A stretch of 64,000 nt of DNA from an uncultured Collinsella sp. (GTDB taxonomy: Bacteria; Actinomycetota; Coriobacteriia; Coriobacteriales; Coriobacteriaceae), in assembly GCA_900546115.1 (NCBI GenBank), contig URBQ01000001.1:42433-106432 (forward strand). Reading direction: 5' to 3'. Positions 30,919-39,273 of this stretch are shown here, piece by piece; position 1 is the first letter of the stretch; every line of letters starts with the position of its first letter. A program made the position numbers and the translations under genes. A model generated the notes under the pieces. The model ran no database searches and had not been told where the DNA came from. It was given only the letters and a program-made list of their open reading frames with translations.

Positions 30919-33597
30919 CTATCGCGATGCTGTCTGCGCGAGGCGAACGCGAGCGATGGCGGCCTGACCGTAGGCGATGCAGCCGTCGTTAACGGGCACG
31001 GTTTGGGGAATTAAGACCGTAAGGCCTGCGTCTTTAAGCTTGCGGGTGAGGAGCTGAAGCAAAAGTCGGTTCATGAACACGCCGCCCGAGAGCGCGACGG
31101 TATCGACGTCTTCGCGCGCGCAGATTTCGCGTGCGATTCGTGCCGAAGAGCGCGCGATGGCGATATGGAAGTCGAGCGCGAGCCTGTTGACGGAAATGCC
31201 GGCCTCGATTCCACCCAAAAGTGCCTTAAAAAGCGGTTTTTGGTCTAGAACAAGGGGATTGTTAGAGGTCGTCTGGACAGTTAGTTCAGATTCGTATTCT
31301 TTAGAGCGGCTTTGGGTGGAAAAAGTCGTCTGTGAGGATTCCAAATGGGTCGATTTGGAGCCTGTGCCGGGCACGCTCGCCGCAAATAGGGTGTCTGGAG
31401 AGCCTTTTTTGGGCAAATCTGAGGCAAAAATGCCAGAGAGAGGGTTATTAGTTAATACGTATCTGAACAAACTGTCCAGCGACGTTGAGACGGATGCGGA
31501 TACGCCCACCTGATTGCCAGCGAAACAGCTGATTTCGACGTCAAGCGCGCGCCAGGCGGCGGCTTCGAGTTCGATGGCGGGCTCGCCTTCGTAGGTTGCC
31601 TGCCCGCAAATGCCCAAAGCTGCAGCGGCGGCGTCAAAGAGACGCCCCATACTGCTCGTGCGTGGGCTGTTGATGTTCCGCTCGATCATCGTGGCCGTGA
31701 TGCTGCGCGTCTGCTCGTCGAGGCCGTCCAAAAGCCGAGCGGCACCTGGGTGCTCGAGCAGGCCGAGCTCGCTCAGCAGGGCAAAGGCATTGCGCCGGGC
31801 GTCGCGCACGGATGCGGCACCGCCTGGCAGCGCCCAAGCGCGTAGGTGCGCGGCGCGTTCAAAATCGGCAAGGCCGGCGACAAGGAACTCGCCGCCCCAA
31901 ATGGTCCCATCGGTGCCGGCGCCGGTGCCGTCAAAGGCGATGCCAAGGACACGTGCGTCGGTTGTAAGCTTGCCCGCGGCGATGGCCTCGGCCATCACGC
32001 TCGCGATATGCGCATGATGATGCTGAACCTCAACAAGCGGCATGTCCTGTTCCTGCGCCTGTTCGCGTGCCCACTGACTCGATAGGTAGCTGGGGTGCAA
32101 GTCGCAGGCCAGCGCGGCGGGCGTCAAGTCAAAAAGATCTTCCAGGCGTATGCGTGCGGCGTTCCAGGCATCGAAAGTCGCACCATTTTCGACATCGCCG
32201 ATATGCTGCGACACAAAACAGGTTGCATGGCCGTCGGCGTCCTCGCGCGTGAGTGCCACTGTGGCTTTTTGCTGCGGCCCGCAGGCGAGCACGCAGGGCG
32301 TGGTGCTGTCGAGCGCCGGCAACGACAGCGGCTGCGGCGCATATCCGCGTGCGCGACGCACGGGCATGCCGGTGCCGTCGACCACACGTACCACGGAGTC
32401 GTCGTAGCGCGAGAGGATCGCGCGGTCATTACCGAGTAGCGCGTCGGTAATGCCGGCGGCAACGAGGTGTTCCCAGGCAAGGCTGTCATAAGTTTCGATA
32501 GGTTCCTCGCTCAGGTTTCCGCTGGTCATGACCAGCGCGTGCATGTCATGCGACGCGGCTGCGGCAAGCAACAGATGCTGAAGCGGGGTGTAGGGGAGCA
32601 TAACACCGAGCTCGGGTAGATCGTGCGCGACGGATGGCGCGAGCGCGAGGGCGTCGGGGGAATCTCCCTCGCCAACAGCATGCCGGCGCAACAGCACGAT
32701 GGGGCGAATACTGCTGGCCAGCAAGCCGCGCTCAGCGTCGTTGACATGGCACAGGCGTTCAGTATCGGCAAGGCTGCGCACCATAACGGCAAGCGGCTTG
32801 TTGCTGCGGTGCTTGCGGCGGCGCAACTCGGCTACCGCCTGCTCGTTGGAGGCGTCGCATGCCAAGTGAAATCCGCCCAGTCCCTTGATGGCGACGATGC
32901 CGCCGCCTGCCAGCAGCTCGACGCAGCGTCCGATGATGGCATCGCTGGCCTCGCGCGTAGAGCCGACGGCTGGTGTTGCGTCGACCGCCGTTGGCACAAC
33001 ACCGCGATCCGCCTCGCGCCACGTAATGTGCGGCCCGCATTCAAAGCAGGCATCGGGCTGCGCATGAAAGCGCCGGTCAAGCGGGTCGCCATACTCTGCG
33101 GCGCACTCGGGGCACATGGGAAAGCAATCCATCGACGTGGCCGCTCGGTCATAGGGCAGCGAGCGAATGATGGTAAAGCGCGGTCCGCAATTGGTGCAGT
33201 TGATAAAGGGGTAGTGAAAGCGTCGGTCGGCGGGGTCGAACAGTTCGCGCAGACAGTCGTCGCACGTGGCGATGTCGGGCGAGACGAGCGTCGTGTGGGC
33301 GGTTTGATCCTGCGACGCCACAATGCGAAAGCCCTGCTCGCTGGCGGCGTCCCAGTCGCCGGGTGCCAGGTCCATAAGCTCGACATGCTCAACGCGGGCC
33401 GCGGCAGGCGCGTGCTCCGACAACGCGGCGACAAAGCCGTCGAGTGCCTCGACCGAAGCATGCGCCTCGATGTGCACGCCATCGCCCGCGTTGAGCACCC
33501 AGCCGCAAATGCCATGCGCCATAGCCTCGCGATACACAAATGGCCGCATGCCAACACCCTGCACAATGCCCGTTACATGGATATACACATGTCGCAT
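30919..33597 (-). CDS. hypF: Carbamoyltransferase HypF
   Basis: 892 residues. Makes carbamoyl-adenylate from carbamoyl phosphate and transfers it to HypE. Domains in order: acylphosphatase (1-~92, VQGVGMRPFVYREA), paired zinc fingers (~108-185, CDDCLRELF, CTNCGPRF, CPECAAEYG, CFECGP), YrdC-like domain (~205-390, AIKGLGGFHLACDA) and Kae1-like domain (~400-892, QHHHAHIASVMAE, LGIAFDGTGAGTDGTIWGGEF, LSGGVFMNRLL). Residues ~696-790 are a Ser/Thr-rich, low-GC insertion (31220-31510) between conserved segments EISCFAGN and LDQKPLFKALLGGIEAG; normal HypF lacks it. ATG 33597 has AGAGGG upstream. Confidence 0.93.
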   Translation of the reverse strand: MRHVYIHVTGIVQGVGMRPFVYREAMAHGICGWVLNAGDGVHIEAHASVEALDGFVAALSEHAPAAARVEHVELMDLAPGDWDAASEQGFRIVASQDQTAHTTLVSPDIATCDDCLRELFDPADRRFHYPFINCTNCGPRFTIIRSLPYDRAATSMDCFPMCPECAAEYGDPLDRRFHAQPDACFECGPHITWREADRGVVPTAVDATPAVGSTREASDAIIGRCVELLAGGGIVAIKGLGGFHLACDASNEQAVAELRRRKHRSNKPLAVMVRSLADTERLCHVNDAERGLLASSIRPIVLLRRHAVGEGDSPDALALAPSVAHDLPELGVMLPYTPLQHLLLAAAASHDMHALVMTSGNLSEEPIETYDSLAWEHLVAAGITDALLGNDRAILSRYDDSVVRVVDGTGMPVRRARGYAPQPLSLPALDSTTPCVLACGPQQKATVALTREDADGHATCFVSQHIGDVENGATFDAWNAARIRLEDLFDLTPAALACDLHPSYLSSQWAREQAQEQDMPLVEVQHHHAHIASVMAEAIAAGKLTTDARVLGIAFDGTGAGTDGTIWGGEFLVAGLADFERAAHLRAWALPGGAASVRDARRNAFALLSELGLLEHPGAARLLDGLDEQTRSITATMIERNINSPRTSSMGRLFDAAAAALGICGQATYEGEPAIELEAAAWRALDVEISCFAGNQVGVSASVSTSLDSLFRYVLTNNPLSGIFASDLPKKGSPDTLFAASVPGTGSKSTHLESSQTTFSTQSRSKEYESELTVQTTSNNPLVLDQKPLFKALLGGIEAGISVNRLALDFHIAIARSSARIAREICAREDVDTVALSGGVFMNRLLLQLLTRKLKDAGLTVLIPQTVPVNDGCIAYGQAAIARVRLAQTASR

Positions 33598-33614
33598 GCG
33601 ACCCTCTTTCGTTG

Positions 33615-33697
33615 AAACCTGCCAAAAAGGGACAGGTTTATTTTGGCCGGTAAAATTTCTGAACCTGCCAAAACAAACCTGTCCTTTTTTGGCAGGT
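33615..33697. repeat. Inverted repeat between hypF and nikR
   Basis: Arms AAACCTGCCAAAAAGGGACA (33615-) and its near complement ending GGCAGGT at 33697. A second ACCTGCCAAAA word at 33663 creates an overlapping direct repeat. Lies 18 bp before the hypF start, so it would be in the hypF leader and might terminate transcription from nikR. Confidence 0.6.
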
Positions 33698-33715
33698 GCG
33701 CTGCGGGAAATCCCG

Positions 33716-34228
33716 TTACAGCCCCAGGCTTTGCTTGGTGGCGGCGCAGGTGAGCTCGCCGTGCTTAACGCCGCGCAGGCCCAGCAGGCGGTCGGCTAGT
33801 TCGTAGACGCGCTCGCCGCGACCCTTGAGCGCCAGGATCTCCAGGCAGTTGTGGTGGTCCAGATGCACGTGCATGGTCGAGACAATCTCGTCGGTGTAGT
33901 CGTGCTGCACCTCGTCCAGACGGCGCGTCAGGTCGCCGGTATGGTGGTCGTAAATCATGGTGAGCGAACCGATGACCTGCTCGTCGGGCGTGCGCATCTG
34001 CTCCTTGGCGATCGAGGCGCGAATCAGATCGCGTACGGCCTCGGAGCGGTTGGCCACGTCACCGCGGCGCGCGATCTGCTCGTCAAAGCGGCGCAGCAGG
34101 TCGTCGGGCGCGGTGACCGAAAAACGGACCAGCTCGGAGGTGGATCCGCTGCAACGGCACCCTGCGTCGCCGGTCGGTCCGTGAGGGTGCCCGTGCTCGT
34201 GTTCGCAGGCGTGCTCGTGCTCGGCCAC
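33716..34228 (-). CDS. NikR-like nickel-responsive regulator
   Basis: 170 residues. A His-rich N-terminal tail (EHEHACEHEHGHPHG) precedes a ribbon-helix-helix domain (LVRFSVTAPDDLLRRFDEQIARRG, NRSEAVRDLIRASI) and an ACT-like metal-binding domain with MIYDHHTGDL and MHVHLDHHNCLEIL, which hold the His/His/Cys nickel ligands. NikR represses nickel uptake genes when nickel is plentiful. Position next to hyp genes fits nickel homeostasis for hydrogenase. GTG at 34228 starts two bases after the preceding stop. The extra His-rich tail is unusual and may bind or store nickel. Confidence 0.85.
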   Translation of the reverse strand: MAEHEHACEHEHGHPHGPTGDAGCRCSGSTSELVRFSVTAPDDLLRRFDEQIARRGDVANRSEAVRDLIRASIAKEQMRTPDEQVIGSLTMIYDHHTGDLTRRLDEVQHDYTDEIVSTMHVHLDHHNCLEILALKGRGERVYELADRLLGLRGVKHGELTCAATKQSLGL

Positions 34229-34229
34229 G

Positions 34230-34478
34230 CTATACCAGCTTTACGGAGCCAACGGAGTTATGGTCGGCCTCGATGGCCTCCTCGTAGCCCTCGAGCGCAT
34301 CGTGCGCCTCGTGCAGCGCGGACATGACGGCCTCGAGCTTGGCGCCAATGCGCTCCATGTCAAAGTTCTCGGTCGCATGCAGCAGCTGATGGCTCCACTC
34401 GTGGGCGAGCTCGATGGTGTCGTCGACCTGCTTGACGCTCATGGCAAGCTGGCTCATGTTCATTCCGACGTCATGCAT
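34230..34478 (-). CDS. Small helical protein of unknown function
   Basis: 82 residues, predicted almost entirely helical, acidic, with scattered His and Glu (IELAHEWSHQLLHATENFD, ALHEAHDALEGYEEAIEAD). No recognised family. It is directly upstream of and essentially contiguous with the nikR-like gene, so the two are co-transcribed. A metal-related or protein-partner role is possible from context only. It is not HypA: no zinc-site CxxC pairs. Confidence 0.6.
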   Translation of the reverse strand: MHDVGMNMSQLAMSVKQVDDTIELAHEWSHQLLHATENFDMERIGAKLEAVMSALHEAHDALEGYEEAIEADHNSVGSVKLV

Positions 34479-34698
34479 GGGAATCTCCTTTTGTGCGGGG
34501 CGATATGGTGGTTCAGATTCTACTACGCCTACCTTGGTCGCCGCCGCATAAGAAAACGGGCGCGAGTCCGTCTGACCCGCACCCGTTCACTGGGGGCTGT
34601 TTGTGTCTACCATACTATCCGTGGTTGCATGCCTTGCGTTTGGCACTCCGGTGAGCGGTGCGAAACCGCTCATGGACGGCAGACAAGTAACAAGCGTA

Positions 34699-35019
34699 TT
34701 ACAGATGTTTCTTCAGCAGTGCCTGAAGTCTTGCCTTGGGTAAGGCGCCGACCGAGCGGTCGACCTCCTCGCCGTTCTTAAAGACGATCAGCGTGGGGAT
34801 GCTCATGACGCCAAACTTCATGGCCAGATCCTGGTTGTCGTCGACGTTGCACTTGGCCACAGCCAGCTTGCCGGCCAGCTCGTCGGCAAGCTCGTCTACG
34901 ATGGGCGAGAGCGAGCGGCAGGGACCGCACCACGGTGCCCAAAAATCGACCAGCACGGGAAGGCTGCCGTTAACGACGGAATCGAAGTTCTCGGGGGTAA
35001 TCTGCTTAATGTCAGCCAT
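34699..35019 (-). CDS. trxA: Thioredoxin
   Basis: 106 residues with the active site FWAPWCGPCRSLSP, the cis-Pro region SIPTLIVFKNGEEVDR and normal length for Trx. Reduces disulfides in cytosolic proteins, itself reduced by thioredoxin reductase. ATG 35019 has GGAGG five bases upstream; longer frames to 35103 lack one. It is divergent from the UDG-like gene across 136 bp. Confidence 0.95.
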   Translation of the reverse strand: MADIKQITPENFDSVVNGSLPVLVDFWAPWCGPCRSLSPIVDELADELAGKLAVAKCNVDDNQDLAMKFGVMSIPTLIVFKNGEEVDRSVGALPKARLQALLKKHL

Positions 35020-35121
35020 AGTGACCTCCATAGTGTGACGCGGCTCGGCCGCGTAAAACTCAGTACGACCGTGCTTATACCCAACGGCCCGCAATGCAAC
35101 CACTCGCAGGCGGCTCTTTTA

Positions 35122-35127
35122 TATAAT
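35122..35127 (+). promoter_or_regulatory. Probable -10 element of the UDG-like gene
   Basis: TATAAT 28 bases before the ATG at 35156, within CTTTTATATAATGG. The -35 region is not clear. Confidence 0.45.
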
Positions 35128-35155
35128 GGTGGGCACGCAAACGATAGGAGAGCGC

Positions 35156-35731
35156 ATGCCCACGTCACAAAGCCAGAAAAAAGAAGCCATCGCCCAGGCG
35201 ACCGAGCAGGAGCTCGCATCGCTCGCGGGCCGCGGCGTGCGTATCGCGGGCAACGCATGCTCGCCGATTGTGCTGGTCAAAGGTGATTTGGATGATGCCG
35301 AGCGTGCGGGCGGCGAGCTGGCTGCCGGCGCGGATGGCGCTGCGTTGCGCAAGGCGCTCGGCGCCATCGGATATGCCCCCGAGGATTTTTGCGTGCTGGC
35401 AAGCGTCGCCGGCGCGGGCGACGGAGCGGTCGCGGCGGGCGAGGCCCTGACGTGCGACCTGTTCCGCGAGGCGCTGGAGACCTTGGACCCCGAGGCGGTG
35501 CTGCTGCTGGACAACAGTGCGGCCGATGTCATGCGCGAGACCTATGCCGATATGCTTGTGGCAATTGATGACTTTGACACCGCCATGCTCAAGCCCGGCC
35601 TGGTCGCCCATGTGCAGGGACGCCGCGTGCTGGCGCTCGACGGTTTTGAGGCGGCGCTCACCGACAAGGCCGCCAAGCAGCGCATGTGGGCCTACATTAA
35701 GCAGCTGACCCCGGCGGCTGCACCGCTGTAG
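35156..35731 (+). CDS. Uracil-DNA-glycosylase-superfamily-like protein
   Basis: 191 residues. The layout ACSPIVLVKGDLDDAERAGGEL, LRKALGAIGYAPEDFCVLASV, DLFREALETLDPEAVLLLDNSAADVM recalls family 4/5 UDGs (GEAP-loop, ITNVVKC strand, LGRxA segment). The catalytic GEAPG motif and cluster cysteines are not evident, so it may be an inactive relative. ATG 35156 has GGAG five bases upstream. Assignment is by pattern only and tentative. Confidence 0.45.
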   Translation: MPTSQSQKKEAIAQATEQELASLAGRGVRIAGNACSPIVLVKGDLDDAERAGGELAAGADGAALRKALGAIGYAPEDFCVLASVAGAGDGAVAAGEALTCDLFREALETLDPEAVLLLDNSAADVMRETYADMLVAIDDFDTAMLKPGLVAHVQGRRVLALDGFEAALTDKAAKQRMWAYIKQLTPAAAPL

Positions 35732-35825
35732 CGAGGCTGGCGGCAGCCCCTACATTACGGCGCGCAGGTCGGCGGTGATGCCGTGCGCGTTGATGTCCGC
35801 GGAAAGCGACGAGAGCGCAATGATC

Positions 35826-36211
35826 TGTGTCAAGTTTTCGGACACGGAAGCTCGAGGAACTACGCGACCATGGGAAGGCCCCCTTCGGCCGGCCTGGTCC
35901 GTCCGAAGAACGACTCCATGGCCTGCGCCGGTCCCTGGTGGCCGATGGCGGTCCTCGACCTTCGGGTCGGGCTGGCCGGAAAGCCCCCGCCCGCGCTTTA
36001 TTGCCCATCGGTTGACCGTCTTGGAATCGAGGCCCACTTCCCTGCGGCATCCCGAGATCGGCCTTCCTGTCGAGATCACGTAGCCGGCGGTCTTGCGCTC
36101 GAATTCGTCGATGTACCTGGCGGCCGGATCGGCCATGTCTGCTGTCTCTCGTCGTCGCGTTGCATTCTAGATGATTTGCCCTCTGGCATGCGTGTCCGAA
36201 ACGATGATACA
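35826..36211 (-). mobile_element. IS3-like remnant with imperfect terminal repeats
   Basis: Ends TGTGTCAAGTTTTCGGACACG (35826-35846) and, inverted, CGTGTCCGAAACGATGATACA (36191-36211). On the minus strand from 36136 it encodes ARYIDEFERKTAGYVISTGR and KTVNRWAIKRGRG, resembling the start of an IS3-family OrfA helix-turn-helix, then frame is lost. About 385 bp, no integrase. The 727-bp gap 35732-36458 holds this remnant and the promoter region of the next operon. A minus-strand coding scrap ending near 35750 is not identified. Confidence 0.5.
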
Positions 36212-36458
36212 GGTCCCTGCCCGGCTGCTCCGGGGGGCTGCGGAACTGGTGGCGCGTCGAAACTCAGGAGCGGGGCGCTGTACTGGAGCGCACTGCGGAT
36301 CCTGCCAAAACTCTCGCTGCGACCATAGCCTTCCAAAAGTTAGTCAACTCTATCTTTTCTTGACCAAACGGGACATACCCGACCAAATGGGCTAGAGAGT
36401 AGCCGAGAAGCACATCATACTCGCAAAGAGTAAACCAACTCTAACTAAGGAGCGAGCT

Positions 36459-37067
36459 ATGTCAGGAACCCCTTCCGCCTCCCGTGGTCTCAAAGGACGA
36501 GACCTCATCACCGTCGGCATCTTCACCGCGCTCTACTTCGTCATCAACTTCCTCTTCATGCTGCTCGGCGGCCTGCATCCCTACCTTTGGGTATTCATGC
36601 CCGCCATCGACGCCCTGTTCGCCGGCATCCCGTTCATGCTCGCCTGCGCGAAGGCGCCAAAGTTCGGGACCGTCCTCATCATCGGAATGGTCCCCTCGCT
36701 CGTCTACTTCATCACCGGGACGTTCACGCCCCTCATCCTCGGCCTCATGCTCGCTTCGTGCGTCGTCGCCGAGATCATCCGTGCCGCGACGCGCTATGAG
36801 AGCTTCGCGGGCAACGCCGTCGCCTACGCCGTGTTCGGTTTCGGCATGTGCGGAAGCCCGCTGCCCCTGTGGGTCTTCCACGACTCGTTCGTCGCGCAAA
36901 TCGCCGGGCAGGGCATGGGGGCCGATTACCTCGCGACGCTCGAGACGGCGGCAAACCCAGGCATGCTCGTTGCCATGTTCGCAGCGACTTTCGTCGCGGG
37001 ACTCATCGGCGCCCACATCGCCCGCGGGATGTTCAAGAAGCACTTCGTGAAAGCTGGCCTGGCGTAA
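36459..37067 (+). CDS. MptD-type ECF transporter S component
   Basis: 202 residues, about six transmembrane helices (VGIFTALYFVINFLFMLLGG; VLIIGMVPSLVYFITG; LVAMFAATFVAGLIGAHIA). The pattern fits the MptD/TrpP-like family of putative substrate-binding (S) components of energy-coupling-factor importers. It binds the small-molecule substrate in the membrane. AAGGAG seven bases before ATG 36459. First gene of a tight operon with EcfT and EcfA. Codon use (frequent AGG, TCC, CTC) differs from the core genes here. Confidence 0.8.
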   Translation: MSGTPSASRGLKGRDLITVGIFTALYFVINFLFMLLGGLHPYLWVFMPAIDALFAGIPFMLACAKAPKFGTVLIIGMVPSLVYFITGTFTPLILGLMLASCVVAEIIRAATRYESFAGNAVAYAVFGFGMCGSPLPLWVFHDSFVAQIAGQGMGADYLATLETAANPGMLVAMFAATFVAGLIGAHIARGMFKKHFVKAGLA

Positions 37068-37792
37068 TGCGGACGTCCGAAACTGATGCCCATCGCATCC
37101 TCGGTGTTCGCAAGGGGAGGGGTCTCATAGATCCAGACCCGCGCACGCTCATGGGGGTGCTCGTCGCCGTGTCGGTAACGGCCTTCATGGGTAAATCCAT
37201 CGAATCCGAGCTCCTGCTCGTCCTCATGGTCTCCGTCCTGCAGGTGCTCTGCGGCCATGTTCGCATGGCGGTCGGCTTCGCGGTCCTATATGCCGCGCTG
37301 TGGGCAGTGCTCAACGTTGTGCTTCCCGGCGTCGGCGGGGTGGCGGCGACGATGTTCACCATCAGCCTCACGTTCGCGCGCAAGATCTACCTTTGCCTCA
37401 TGGTGGGCACCCTGCTTGTGAGGGACAACACCGTACACCGCATCGCCTCGGCGCTCGCGAAGCTGCGCGTGCCCCAGGCGGTCCTCATCCCCCTGACCGT
37501 CACCATGCGCTACTTCCCAACGCTTAAGGAGGAGGCTGTGCACATCTGGGATGCCATGGCGCTCCGCGACATCCCGGCGGCAAGTCGCCTCGAATGCTTC
37601 GTGGTGCCCCTCGTCATGTCCGCGACCTCCACGGCCGAGGAGCTCTCTCGCGCCGCAACGTGCCGGGGGATCGAGAACCCCTCCCCGTCCACGGACACGG
37701 AGAGGCTTTCCATGCGCGCATCGGACTGGGCGATCCTCTCGGCGGCAGCGGCGGCGGTGGCCGCGGTTGCCTTGTGGGGAGGTGCTGTCTGA
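37067..37792 (+). CDS. ecfT: ECF transporter transmembrane component EcfT
   Basis: 241 residues. Four to five hydrophobic segments followed by coupling helices with MALRDIPAASRLE and LSRAATCRGIEN, the two short Ala-Arg-type motifs that contact the ATPases in EcfT proteins. ATG 37067 overlaps the stop of the S-component gene (TAATG), which indicates translational coupling. Longer upstream frame overlaps the S component and is unlikely. Confidence 0.88.
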   Translation: MRTSETDAHRILGVRKGRGLIDPDPRTLMGVLVAVSVTAFMGKSIESELLLVLMVSVLQVLCGHVRMAVGFAVLYAALWAVLNVVLPGVGGVAATMFTISLTFARKIYLCLMVGTLLVRDNTVHRIASALAKLRVPQAVLIPLTVTMRYFPTLKEEAVHIWDAMALRDIPAASRLECFVVPLVMSATSTAEELSRAATCRGIENPSPSTDTERLSMRASDWAILSAAAAAVAAVALWGGAV

Positions 37793-39252
37793 TGGAGAGG
37801 GTTTCGCATGCGCCCCGAAGACCGCTCGGCGAGCCCGTCGTGAGGCTCGAGGCCGTCTCCTGCGAGGCGGCAGGGGACAAGAAGATTCTGGACGGAATCG
37901 ACCTTGAGGTCCGAAGGGGCGAATGCCTGATGCTCGTCGGACGCTCGGGATCGGGCAAGACGACCATCACGAAATGCATCAACGGCCTGATCCCGTCGTT
38001 CGAGCCGGGCATCGAGATGACCGGCTCGGTCTCCGTCTGCGGGCTCGATCCCAGCCGCTGCGAGATGTACGAGCTCGCCGAACGCGTCGGGAGCGTGTTT
38101 CAGAACCCGAAGAGCCAGTTCTTCAACCTCACGTCCAACGACGAGCTCGCCTTCGGTCTCGAGTCGCGCGGGGCCCCCGTATCGGAGATCGAGGCACGGA
38201 TAAGAACCACCGTGGAAGCCCTGGACGCCCGCAGGTTGCTGGGGCGCAACGTCACCGAGATGAGCGGCGGAGAGCGCCAGAGCCTCGTCTTCGCCTCCGT
38301 CGACGTGGCGAGGCCCGACGTGTACGTGCTCGACGAGCCCACCGCGAACCTCGACACGACCGCCGTGCAGAGGCTGCATGACGAGGTGCGCTCCGTCATC
38401 GCGGAGGGCAGGACCGTCATCATCGCCGAGCACCGGCTCTATTTCGCCTCGGACCTCATCGACCGCGCCATTCTCGTCGAGGGCGGCCGCATAGTCCGCG
38501 AGTTCTCGCCGGAAGAGCTTCTGGGGCTCTCCTCGGAGGAGCGGGAGGGGATGGGGCTCCGCGCCGTCGGCGCGGGCGATGCTCTCGACGTGCGCGTGCC
38601 GCGCGCGGCAATGGACAATCGGATGGAGGCTGGCCTCGCGCTGGACGACTACACCGTGGTTCGGGGGGACGGGGCGGTGTTCGCCCCGCTGAGCGTGACG
38701 GTTCCTGCCGGCGGTGTGCTGGGCGTCCTGGGCGAGAACGGCACGGGGAAGAGCACGCTGCTCCGGGGGATCGCCGGCCTCGAGCGCAAGGACGCGGGCC
38801 GCGTCCTCGTCGGAGGGAAGCAGGTCGCGCGCCGCGCCCGGAGGCGTCTCATCTCGCTCGTGATGCAGGACGTCAACAACCAGCTCTTCAGCGACAGCGT
38901 CTGGAACGAGTGCATGCTCTCGCTGGGCGGCAGAGAGGAGGGGGAAGCCAAGGAGAGGGCAGAGGCGACGCTTGCCTCGCTCGACCTTCTCGGTGCGCGG
39001 GGTGTGCACCCCATGGCCCTGTCCGGCGGGCAGAAGCAGCGGCTCGCCGTGGCGTGCGCGCTCCTTTCTGAGAGAAGGCTGATCCTTTTGGACGAGCCAA
39101 CGAGCGGGCTCGACCTCGACCACATGAAACAGGTAGCAAAGCTGGTTCGCGACCTGTCGGCTAGGGGGGCAACCGTAGTCCTCGTCACCCACGACCGAGA
39201 ATTCCTGAACCGCTGCTGTGACAGCGCGCTGGAGCTCACGCGCGCCGGGTAG
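37792..39252 (+). CDS. ECF transporter ATPase, two fused domains
   Basis: 486 residues with two ABC ATPase domains in one chain, replacing the usual EcfA1/EcfA2 pair. Domain 1: GRSGSGKTTITK (~52), FQNPKSQFFNLTSNDELAF, MSGGERQSLVF, VYVLDEPTANLD. Domain 2: GENGTGKSTLLRG (~312), MQDVNNQLFSDSVWNE, LSGGQKQRLAVA, LILLDEPTSGLDLD. ATG 37792 overlaps the ecfT stop (ATGA shared with TGA). Powers uptake through EcfT and the S component. Confidence 0.92.
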   Translation: MERVSHAPRRPLGEPVVRLEAVSCEAAGDKKILDGIDLEVRRGECLMLVGRSGSGKTTITKCINGLIPSFEPGIEMTGSVSVCGLDPSRCEMYELAERVGSVFQNPKSQFFNLTSNDELAFGLESRGAPVSEIEARIRTTVEALDARRLLGRNVTEMSGGERQSLVFASVDVARPDVYVLDEPTANLDTTAVQRLHDEVRSVIAEGRTVIIAEHRLYFASDLIDRAILVEGGRIVREFSPEELLGLSSEEREGMGLRAVGAGDALDVRVPRAAMDNRMEAGLALDDYTVVRGDGAVFAPLSVTVPAGGVLGVLGENGTGKSTLLRGIAGLERKDAGRVLVGGKQVARRARRRLISLVMQDVNNQLFSDSVWNECMLSLGGREEGEAKERAEATLASLDLLGARGVHPMALSGGQKQRLAVACALLSERRLILLDEPTSGLDLDHMKQVAKLVRDLSARGATVVLVTHDREFLNRCCDSALELTRAG

Positions 39253-39273
39253 GATGGTGTGAGGAGGTAGATC

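Noticed and set aside
34230..34478. HypA or another hydrogenase accessory protein
   Set aside because: No CxxC zinc site and no N-terminal nickel motif; left as unknown.
35750..36136. Complete small protein gene on the minus strand
   Set aside because: The first part is an IS3-like OrfA start and the rest is out-of-frame and intergenic sequence crossing the inverted terminal repeat, so it is not a real gene.
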